In this document: in pieces, positions 1-5,663 of the stretch
Layout: every line of letters starts with the position of its first letter
Position numbering within the stretch: the first letter of the stretch is position 1
Assembly (NCBI GenBank): GCA_015489285.1
Contig: WGAA01000356.1
Span: forward strand, 1-11,646
From: Anaerolineae bacterium
GTDB taxonomy: Bacteria > Chloroflexota > Anaerolineae > JAADDB01
Direction of reading: 5' to 3'
DNA length: 11,646 nucleotides
Made by a program: the position numbers and the translations under genes
Notes under the pieces: generated by a model
Databases searched by the model: none
Told to the model about the DNA's origin: nothing
Seen by the model: only the letters and a program-made list of their open reading frames with translations

Positions 1-34
1 CCACGCGTGGCATCACGGCGGAGGAGTCGCCCTC

Positions 35-790
35 GTGCGCCTGTTCACAGGCATCCTCTACGGCCTTCTCCTGGAATGGGCCACCATCCATCAGCTCAAC
101 GCATACCATTACGGCCACTTCTGGGTCATGGTCACCCCCGAAGTCCCCCTGGCCATCGGCGTGGGGTGGGGGACCATTGTGTACGGGGTGCGTACCTACA
201 CCCTCGCCATCGACCTTCCGCCCTGGCAGCGGGCCCTCCTCAACGGCCTCCTCGCGCTGAACATCGACCTGGGCATGGATGTGGTCGCCATCCGATTGGG
301 CTTTTGGGACTGGGGGCAAGGACTGCGCTTCCAGTACTTCGGCGTCCCCTGGGCCAACTTCTGGGCCTGGTTCTGGGTCGTGTGGGGCTTCACCCTGCTC
401 CTCGACCTCATAGACGGCCCCGGCTTGCGCGGCTGGCTGGCCCCTCCCCTTGCCCTCATCGGGGGCCTTGCCGTCGTCCTGGGCACCAACGCCCTCATCG
501 TCTTCCACCTGCGTCCTCTGGGCGTGGCGAACCAGGCCGTTGCCCTCCTCCTGCTCACGGCCCTGCTTCTCGCCCTGAGAAGTCGTTTCTGGCGGCGCTG
601 GCGGGGCCGGCCCGATCCCCTCGCCCGGCACACCGCCGAAACATTTCACGGCTACTTCCTTATCGCCGGCCTCCTCTCCCGCGCCCTCTTTCGGCCCCCC
701 CTCCTCCTGCCCCTCACCCTCCTGATGGTCCTCCTGGCGGAAGGCGTCTACCGCTGGCTTCCCTCGTGGCAGGCCGACGTGCGTGGATGA
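35..790 (+). CDS. Polytopic membrane protein, carotenoid-biosynthesis (DUF422/CruF-like) family, tentative
   Basis: The 251-aa product is very hydrophobic, with about seven or eight predicted membrane segments (roughly residues 2-20, 33-55, 67-88, 107-127, 137-158, 165-182, 205-220, 222-242). The centre carries an acidic stretch (D78, D82) followed by FWDW (90-93), then YFGVPWANF (101-109). This D...G.W.W...Y.GVP..N layout resembles DUF422 proteins, which include the carotenoid hydratase CruF, so a role in carotenoid or other isoprenoid-lipid modification in the membrane is inferred. The GTG start at 35 is supported by a perfect Shine-Dalgarno (GGAGGAG, 20-26) 8 nt upstream. The frame is nevertheless open to the window edge, so a longer N-terminus is not excluded. 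No carotenoid gene is visible nearby to support the assignment. The coding nature is firm; the family name is moderate. Confidence 0.6.
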   Translation: MRLFTGILYGLLLEWATIHQLNAYHYGHFWVMVTPEVPLAIGVGWGTIVYGVRTYTLAIDLPPWQRALLNGLLALNIDLGMDVVAIRLGFWDWGQGLRFQYFGVPWANFWAWFWVVWGFTLLLDLIDGPGLRGWLAPPLALIGGLAVVLGTNALIVFHLRPLGVANQAVALLLLTALLLALRSRFWRRWRGRPDPLARHTAETFHGYFLIAGLLSRALFRPPLLLPLTLLMVLLAEGVYRWLPSWQADVRG

Positions 791-906
791 GCGAGTTACT
801 GTACCATGTACTCGTCCCTTCCCTTCGAGTGGGGAAGGGACCCTTACGGGCGTAACGGTACATAGTGGAGACCTGGGGAACAACCCACGGGAAAAGGAGG
901 CGCACG
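791..906 (+). promoter_or_regulatory. Intergenic hairpin ahead of the enoyl-CoA hydratase operon
   Basis: A perfect 10-bp inverted repeat, GTCCCTTCCC (814-823) and GGGAAGGGAC (832-841), has an 8-nt loop. A second, outer pair TGTACC (800-805) and GGTACA (857-862) encloses it. No T-run follows, so this is not a textbook intrinsic terminator. It may end transcription of the upstream gene, stabilise the operon mRNA, or act as a leader structure. I see no convincing -35/-10 pair in this spacer. Confidence 0.4.
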
Positions 907-1683
907 ATGACGTACGAATACATCCTCATAGAACATCCGGCACCGGGGGTCGCATTGGTGCGGCTGAACCGACCCAAACAGTACAACGCCCTCAACCTGC
1001 GTCTACTCCAGGAACTGGCCCACGCCTTTCGCACCCTGGACGAAGACGACGACGTGCGAGCCATCGTCCTCACCGGCAACGACAAAGCCTTTGCCGCGGG
1101 CGCGGACATCAAGGAGATGATGGACAAAACCGCGGTGCAAATGAAGAACGCCCCCTTCATCAGCGGGTGGGACGCGGTGGCCCTGGCCAAAAAACCGGTC
1201 ATCGCGGCCGTTTCCGGGTACGCGCTGGGGGGAGGAGCCGAACTCGCCTGGGCCTGTGACATCATCATCGCCAGCGAAACCGCGGTCTTCGGGCAGCCCG
1301 AGATCAACCTGGGGATCATCCCCGGCGCGGGGGGAACCCAACGTCTTGCCCGCACCCTAGGCAAATACCTCACCATGGAAATCGTCCTCAACGACCGGCG
1401 TCTGACCGCGGCCGAGGCCGAACGCTTTGGCCTGGTGAATCACGTCTTCCCCGTGGACACCTACCTGGAGGAAGCCATCAAAATGGCCGCGCGGCTTGCC
1501 TCTCGGGCCCCTCTGGCCCTCCGATTCGGCAAAGAAGCCGTCCTCTACGCCTTCAACAGCACCCTGGACGCGGGCTTACAACACGAACGCCTCCTCTTCT
1601 ACACCCTCTTCTGCACCGAGGACCAGAAGGAGGGCATGCACGCGTTCGTGGAGAAACGCACACCCCAATGGAAGGGCACGTGA
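907..1683 (+). CDS. Enoyl-CoA hydratase (crotonase family)
   Basis: The 258-aa product matches the usual crotonase length. It would hydrate trans-2-enoyl-CoA to 3-hydroxyacyl-CoA in the cytoplasm, as in beta-oxidation or short-chain acyl-CoA metabolism. Visible landmarks are AFAAGADIKEM (61-71) with the oxyanion-hole backbone, GYALGGGAEL (104-113) with the second oxyanion glycine and catalytic Glu112, and FGQPEINLG (128-136) with catalytic Glu132, followed by IPGAGGTQRL. The C-terminal EGMHAFVEKR is also typical of true hydratases of the mitochondrial ECHS1 type. Both acid/base glutamates are present, so it should be active. The ATG at 907 is chosen over an in-frame ATG at 865 because AGGAGG (895-900) sits 6 nt upstream and the protein then begins where family members do. 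It is the first gene of a tightly packed operon, and its stop overlaps the next start. The exact acyl chain preference cannot be read from sequence. Confidence 0.93.
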   Translation: MTYEYILIEHPAPGVALVRLNRPKQYNALNLRLLQELAHAFRTLDEDDDVRAIVLTGNDKAFAAGADIKEMMDKTAVQMKNAPFISGWDAVALAKKPVIAAVSGYALGGGAELAWACDIIIASETAVFGQPEINLGIIPGAGGTQRLARTLGKYLTMEIVLNDRRLTAAEAERFGLVNHVFPVDTYLEEAIKMAARLASRAPLALRFGKEAVLYAFNSTLDAGLQHERLLFYTLFCTEDQKEGMHAFVEKRTPQWKGT

Positions 1684-2210
1684 ACGGGCAGACGACCTTT
1701 CGCTCACGGAGGGGACGCACCTTCACCATCCGTCCTGTGACGCCGGACGACCTCCCCGCTCTGGTGGACTTCGTCCGGCGTCTTTCGCCGGAAACCCGCT
1801 ATCGCCGCTTCTCCGTCCCCCTTCCCGACCCCCCGCGCGAGGAAATCCTCCGTCGCCTGGGGGAGACCTTGATGGTCGACGCGGGGAAGGGGGCCGCGCT
1901 CATCGCGCTGGACGGGGAGGAGATCGTCGGGAGCGCCCACTTCGTCAGGGCCCCCGGGAGCGACCGGGCCGAGGCGGCCGTCGTCGTCCGGGACGACCGA
2001 CAGGGGGAGGGCATAGGCACCCACTTGCTGAGACGCCTGGCCGATTTGGCCCGAGAGCAGGGAATCCGGGTATTATACGCCTACGTCCAACCGGACAACG
2101 AGCGAGTTTTGCGCCTCGTGCGCAAGGCCCGATATCCGTTACAGACGACCTTTGAGCACGGCGTCATGCGGGTCGACGTTCGCGTGGCGCCGCAGGACCA
2201 AGGGGAGTGA
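1680..2210 (+). CDS. GNAT-family N-acetyltransferase (Pat-like)
   Basis: The 176-aa product is a single GNAT domain. The opening FTIRPVTPDDLPALVDFVRRLS (from residue 15) resembles the acetyltransferase domains of Pat-type protein lysine acetylases. The acetyl-CoA pyrophosphate loop is QGEGIG (108-113), preceded by the AAVVVRDD strand, and QPDNERVLRL (137-146) is the usual C-terminal helix. Pat-like enzymes acetylate CoA ligases and other metabolic enzymes. Adjacency to an enoyl-CoA hydratase makes a link to acyl-CoA control possible, but this is inference. GTG at 1680 overlaps the hydratase stop as GTGA and has GGAAGGG (1670-1676) before it. An in-frame ATG at 1668, giving four more residues, has no visible ribosome site. 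It ends 2 nt before the chelatase ATG. The substrate is unknown. Confidence 0.85.
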   Translation: MNGQTTFRSRRGRTFTIRPVTPDDLPALVDFVRRLSPETRYRRFSVPLPDPPREEILRRLGETLMVDAGKGAALIALDGEEIVGSAHFVRAPGSDRAEAAVVVRDDRQGEGIGTHLLRRLADLAREQGIRVLYAYVQPDNERVLRLVRKARYPLQTTFEHGVMRVDVRVAPQDQGE

Positions 2211-2212
2211 CA

Positions 2213-3361
2213 ATGAAGCGCTACGTCTTTCCCTTTACCGCTATCGTCAACCAGGAAAAGATGAAGCGGGCGTTGATCCTGAACGCGATCAACCCCGCCA
2301 TTGGCGGTGTCCTCATCCGGGGGGAGCGGGGAACCGCGAAGAGTACGGCCGCGCGGGCCCTGGCCGCCCTTCTCCCCAAAATCCGGGTCGTGGCCGACTG
2401 CCCCTTCAACTGCGACCCGGACAACCCTGCACTCATGTGCGACAACTGCCGGGCCCGGCTGGAACGCGGGGAAAAACTTCCCGTCGCGGAGCGGCCCACC
2501 CCCTTCGTGGACCTTCCGGTGAGCGCGACGGAAGACCGGGTCGTCGGTACCCTGGACATCGAAAAGGCCATCAAGTACGGGGAACGTCACTTCGAGCCGG
2601 GCGTCCTCGCCGCGGCCAATCGGGGCCTGCTCTACGTGGACGAAGTCAACCTCCTGGACGACCACGTCGTCGACCTCCTGCTGGACGCGGCGGCTATGGG
2701 CGTCAACATCGTGGAACGGGAGGGCATCTCCTTCTCCCATCCCGCCCACTTCATCCTGGTGGGGACCATGAACCCCGAGGAGGGGGACTTGCGGCCCCAG
2801 CTGTTGGACCGTTTTGGCCTGGCCGTGGACATCGTCGGTGTCCACAGTCCCGAGGAGCGGGTGGAGATCATCAAACGCCGCATTGCCTACGAGCGGGATC
2901 CCCTTGGGTTCTACGAACAGTGGCGGGAAAAAGAGGAAGCCCTCTCCCGCCGAATTGTGGAGGCCCGGAAGCGCCTCCCCTTCGTCACCTACACGGAACG
3001 CGATCTCTTCACCATCGCCGCGCTGACGGCCGAATTCCAGGTGGACGGCCACCGGGCGGACCTGACCATCCTGAAGGCGGCCCAGGCCCACGCGGCCTTC
3101 GAGGGGCGCATCTACATCAGCGAACGGGACATCCTCCTGGCCGCGGAACTCGCTTTGCCCCACCGCCTCAAGCGGCAACCCTTCCAGGACACCACCGCGC
3201 AGCTCATGCACCTGGAGCAGCGACTGCAACACATCGAGGAGCAGATGGCCTCGAGTGAAAACGCTCCCGCAGGGGAGGTGGACCCCACCCAGGAACAGGT
3301 GGAGGAAGTCACCCCAAAAAAAGTGAGAACTCGGGGCGGGCCGGGGAGGAACGCCCCCTAA
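2213..3361 (+). CDS. chlI: Mg/Co-chelatase AAA+ ATPase (ChlI-like), zero-frame product of a frameshifted chlD-type gene
   Basis: This 382-aa AAA+ motor belongs to the family that drives insertion of Mg2+ or Co2+ into tetrapyrroles by ATP hydrolysis, together with a VWA subunit and a large chelatase subunit (ChlH/CobN). Seen: Walker A GERGTAKS (37-44), Walker B LLYVDEVN (139-146), sensor-1 GTMNPEEG (184-191) and arginine-finger region RPQLLDRFG (194-202). A four-cysteine cluster (C63, C67, C76, C79; CX3CX8CX2C) lies between Walker A and B and could bind metal. The tail from 340 onward is hydrophilic and Glu-rich. ATG 2213 has AGGGGAG (2201-2207) 5 nt upstream; a GTG at 2207 overlapping the GNAT stop is the alternative. 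The last 12 residues follow A7 at 3316-3322, after which the -1 frame continues as the VWA half, so this is probably the non-shifted short product. No ChlH/CobN gene is in the window, so the metal and ring cannot be decided. Confidence 0.92.
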   Translation: MKRYVFPFTAIVNQEKMKRALILNAINPAIGGVLIRGERGTAKSTAARALAALLPKIRVVADCPFNCDPDNPALMCDNCRARLERGEKLPVAERPTPFVDLPVSATEDRVVGTLDIEKAIKYGERHFEPGVLAAANRGLLYVDEVNLLDDHVVDLLLDAAAMGVNIVEREGISFSHPAHFILVGTMNPEEGDLRPQLLDRFGLAVDIVGVHSPEERVEIIKRRIAYERDPLGFYEQWREKEEALSRRIVEARKRLPFVTYTERDLFTIAALTAEFQVDGHRADLTILKAAQAHAAFEGRIYISERDILLAAELALPHRLKRQPFQDTTAQLMHLEQRLQHIEEQMASSENAPAGEVDPTQEQVEEVTPKKVRTRGGPGRNAP

Positions 3362-3366
3362 CCGAG
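3297..3366 (+). promoter_or_regulatory. Candidate programmed -1 ribosomal frameshift signal
   Basis: The heptamer A_AAA_AAA (3316-3322) lies in zero-frame phase, with codons CCA AAA AAA GTG. This permits tandem P- and A-site slippage onto AAA AAA. A Shine-Dalgarno-like GGAGG (3301-3305) lies 10 nt upstream, the arrangement known to stimulate -1 shifting in E. coli dnaX. Downstream, GGGGCG (3333-3338) pairs with CGCCCC (3352-3357), and an outer CTC (3330-3332) pairs with GAG (3364-3366). This gives a stem starting 7 nt after the slippery site. The zero-frame stop TAA (3359-3361) falls in the bulge. Transcriptional slippage adding one A would give the same fusion. Confidence 0.75.
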
Positions 3367-4278
3367 CCCCAGGAACCCAACCAGGGGCGTGCTCCCACCC
3401 AGGGGGATGCCAACGACCCCCTGGAAGGGGTGGACATCGGCGGGACGTTCAAGGTCAAGCGGTTGGCCACGCGCATGGATACCATGACCCGACGGGTGTC
3501 GGGGAAGCGCAGCCACACCCTTTCCCAGCGCAAACGAGGCCGCTACATCAAAGCGCGTCCCGTGCGGGGTCGGCCCCAGGACATCGCGTTCGACGCGACC
3601 ATCCGTCAAGCCGCACCGCACCAAATTCACCGGGACAAGGGAAATCTCGCCCTGGCCCTGCGCCCCCAGGACCTGCAGGACAAGGTACGGGTGCGCCGCG
3701 CGGCCAACCTCATCCTCTTCGTCGTCGATGCCTCCTGGTCCATGGCGGCCTCGGACCGCATGGAAGCTACCAAAGGCGCGGTCATGTCCCTCCTGGTGGA
3801 CGCCTACCAGCGGCGGGACAAGGTGGGGCTCATCACCTTCCAGCGGGATCGGGCCCGGGTGATCCTCCCTCCCACATCCAGCGTGGAACTGGCCCAACGG
3901 GCCCTACGGGATATTCCCGTTGGGGGGAAGACCCCCCTTTCCAGTGGTTTGTACACGGCCTATCGGGTGATGACGACGGCCCGGCGGCGGGAACCGGAAG
4001 TCCGTCCCCTCATGATCCTCCTCACCGACGGCGCGGGGAACGTGAGCATGGCCGGTCTTCCCCCCCAGGAGGAGGCCCTGCGCATGGCCGCGGTCATCCG
4101 TGATGCCGGATTTCAATCCGTCGTCATCAACATGGAACATCCCGCGTTCGACCGGGGGCTGGCCAAGGAGCTGGCCGACGTCCTGGGCGCGCCCTGTTAC
4201 TCCCTTCCCACACTGCGCGCGGAGAACCTGGTGGAGACGGTGGAACGGGCATTGGGCCGCTGGGGGAGCGGGCCATGA
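3322..4278 (+). CDS. chlD: VWA half of Mg/Co-chelatase subunit D, expressed as a -1 frameshift fusion to the upstream AAA+ domain
   Basis: Read in the -1 frame after the A7 site, this adds 318 residues to 370 residues of AAA+ protein, giving a 688-aa ChlD-type subunit. It begins with an acidic, Pro/Gln-rich linker (about residues 371-405 of the fusion), as in ChlD/BchD. A basic GKR...RGRY segment follows, then a von Willebrand A domain with an intact MIDAS: DASWS (D506, S508, S510), T574 in GGKTPLSSG and D606 in LLTDGAGN. Such subunits bridge the AAA+ ring to the large chelatase subunit. The frame is open from 3259, but there is no ATG, GTG or TTG before GTG 3430. That GTG has a GGAAGG only 1 nt away and would leave out the linker, so independent initiation (3430-4278, 282 aa) is the weaker reading. 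The stop overlaps the next ATG as ATGA. Confidence 0.85.
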   Translation, partial: SENSGRAGEERPLTEPQEPNQGRAPTQGDANDPLEGVDIGGTFKVKRLATRMDTMTRRVSGKRSHTLSQRKRGRYIKARPVRGRPQDIAFDATIRQAAPHQIHRDKGNLALALRPQDLQDKVRVRRAANLILFVVDASWSMAASDRMEATKGAVMSLLVDAYQRRDKVGLITFQRDRARVILPPTSSVELAQRALRDIPVGGKTPLSSGLYTAYRVMTTARRREPEVRPLMILLTDGAGNVSMAGLPPQEEALRMAAVIRDAGFQSVVINMEHPAFDRGLAKELADVLGAPCYSLPTLRAENLVETVERALGRWGSGP

Positions 4279-5153
4279 AACAACGGTGGCTGGCCGACGG
4301 CGCGCTCCTCTTCGTCGTTGCCATCTGGGGCGCGACCTTCGTCATGGTCAAGGAAGCGGTCTCCGCGTTCCCCGTCTTCGCCTTCCTCTTCATCCGATTC
4401 ACCATCGCCGCGCTCAGCCTCCTGCCCCTCATTCCCTACCTGGAACGGTCCTTCCCCTCCTTCGCGCCCTCCCGACCGGGGGCGGGGCGTCGTGCCCTGC
4501 TCGCGGGGATGGTCTTGGGCGTGGCCTTGACCGCGGGGTACGCGTTTCAGACGTTCGGACTCCGGTACACGACGCCGGCCAAGGCCGGGTTCATCACCGG
4601 CCTCTCCGTCGTCATCGTTCCCGTCCTCTCCGCCCTTCTCCTCCGGCGTCCCCCTGAGCTCCCCGTATGGGTCGGGGGGATAATGGCCACCGTCGGCCTG
4701 GCCGTCCTCTCCCTGAACCGGGATTTGTCCCCCCAGCGGGGGGATGTGTTGGTCTTCTTCTGCGCGGTGGCCTTCGCCTTACACATCCTCATTACCGGGC
4801 TCTTCGCGCGGGGACATCCCCCTTTGCGCCTCACCTTGGGGCAGCTGGTAATGGTCGCGGTCCTTTCGGGCGGGGCCGGTCGTCTGTGGGAAGGGCCCTG
4901 GCCGCCCGTCGCCCCTCACGTCTGGTGGGCTGCGGGGTTCACCGGCGTCCTCGCCTCCACCCTGGCCTTCACCGTCCAGACGGTGGCGCAGCGGCACACA
5001 TCCCCCTCCCACACCGCGCTCATCTTCAGCATGGAACCCGTCTTCGCGGCCCTCTTCAGTTACCTGCTCATCGGAGAGCCCATCACCCCCAGAGTCATGT
5101 TGGGTGGAGGGTTCATCATTGCGGGGATGATTGTGGCCGAACGGGGGGGCTGA
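4275..5153 (+). CDS. EamA/DMT-superfamily transporter
   Basis: This 292-aa inner-membrane protein has about ten hydrophobic segments arranged as two EamA repeats (roughly 8-137 and 150-289), the standard size and topology of drug/metabolite transporters. First-repeat hallmarks are FVVAIWGATFVMVKEAV (13-29) and FLFIRFTIAAL (37-47). In the second repeat the C-terminal PVFAALFSYLLIGEPITP region, followed by GGGFIIAGMIVAE, is characteristic. Substrates vary widely in this family (amino acids, nucleotides, metabolites), and nothing here fixes one. ATG 4275 overlaps the chelatase stop (ATGA), with GGGGGAG (4262-4268) 6 nt upstream, so it is translationally coupled and last in the operon. Export of an operon-related metabolite is possible but speculative. 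Confidence 0.92.
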   Translation: MKQRWLADGALLFVVAIWGATFVMVKEAVSAFPVFAFLFIRFTIAALSLLPLIPYLERSFPSFAPSRPGAGRRALLAGMVLGVALTAGYAFQTFGLRYTTPAKAGFITGLSVVIVPVLSALLLRRPPELPVWVGGIMATVGLAVLSLNRDLSPQRGDVLVFFCAVAFALHILITGLFARGHPPLRLTLGQLVMVAVLSGGAGRLWEGPWPPVAPHVWWAAGFTGVLASTLAFTVQTVAQRHTSPSHTALIFSMEPVFAALFSYLLIGEPITPRVMLGGGFIIAGMIVAERGG

Positions 5154-5167
5154 GGGGATCCCCCCTC
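5144..5167. terminator. Possible bidirectional hairpin in the 21-bp convergent gap
   Basis: GAGGGG (5152-5157) pairs with CCCCTC (5162-5167) across a 4-nt loop. Alternatively the G-run 5144-5149 pairs with the C-run 5160-5165. It lies exactly between the converging operons, where both need to end. There is no T-run on either strand, so the call is weak. Confidence 0.3.
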
Positions 5168-5174
5168 GCGGCAC

Positions 5175-5663
5175 TCATGCCTCGTCGGGCGGGGACACGT
5201 CCAGCCTGGACAGCAACGTGGGAAGCCCCCGCTCCAGGTAATCCTCCAGGAGATCCGCGGTGCGGACATAGCCCTCGTAGGGGCCGCCGTACGGGTCCTT
5301 GATATCCTTGTGCTCCCCGACGAGCTCGCTGAGGAGGAGGATCTTCACACCGGCCTCGGGGAGGAGGAAGAAGAGGCTGCGCCGGTGTCGTTCGGTCATG
5401 GCGATGACCAGGTCGGCCCGGCGCAGCATCTCGGGGGTCACGGTGCGGGCCCGGTGATGGGAGATGTCGATGCCCCGTTCCGCGAGGACGCGTTGGGCTT
5501 CGGGGCTGGGCGGTTCCCCATCGAGGGCAAAGGTCCCCGCGGTCTCCACCCGGATGTGAGGGGAAAGACCCAGGCGGTCCAATTTCGCCTTCAGGAGGCC
5601 GTAGGCCATCGGCGAGCGACAGATGTTGCCTGTGCAGACGATGAGGACGGTCTTGGGGTTCAT
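5175..5663 (-). CDS. Low-molecular-weight protein phosphatase (LMW-PTP/YwlE-like fold)
   Basis: The 162-aa protein is full length for the family. The P-loop is CTGNICRS (10-17), with nucleophile Cys10 and phosphate-binding Arg16, a CX5R motif. The general-acid loop is DPYGG (123-127), and AGTFA and ADLVIAMT are also family-typical. It hydrolyses phosphate from protein tyrosine or a related residue in the cytoplasm. Overall it resembles Bacillus YwlE, the arginine phosphatase, but the P-loop residue known to favour phosphoarginine there (Thr in CTGNTCR) is Ile14 here, as in tyrosine phosphatases. Tyrosine specificity is therefore the better guess. Its ATG (5663) overlaps the hisD stop as ATGA, so it is coupled to the histidine genes. 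It is the last gene of this block before the convergent operon. Confidence 0.93.
   Translation of the reverse strand: MNPKTVLIVCTGNICRSPMAYGLLKAKLDRLGLSPHIRVETAGTFALDGEPPSPEAQRVLAERGIDISHHRARTVTPEMLRRADLVIAMTERHRRSLFFLLPEAGVKILLLSELVGEHKDIKDPYGGPYEGYVRTADLLEDYLERGLPTLLSRLDVSPPDEA

Noticed and set aside
7..855. 282-codon Pro/Arg/His-rich frame overlapping the first membrane protein
   Set aside because: It has no domain and strongly biased composition. The overlapping frame starting at 35 has a perfect ribosome site and a coherent membrane-protein pattern.
791..906. tRNA or riboswitch in the spacer before the hydratase
   Set aside because: No cloverleaf with T-loop or anticodon arm and no known riboswitch core motif could be recognised; only inverted repeats are present.
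2081..3232. 383-codon minus-strand open frame opposite the chelatase AAA+ gene
   Set aside because: It is a compositional shadow of the AAA+ gene, whose Walker A, Walker B and sensor motifs are all in the plus-strand frame.
3430..4278. VWA protein as an independent gene starting at GTG 3430
   Set aside because: The upstream purine stretch is only 1 nt from the GTG, and the linker typical of ChlD lies in frame upstream with no start codon. A frameshift fusion explains the sequence better, though it is kept as an alternative.
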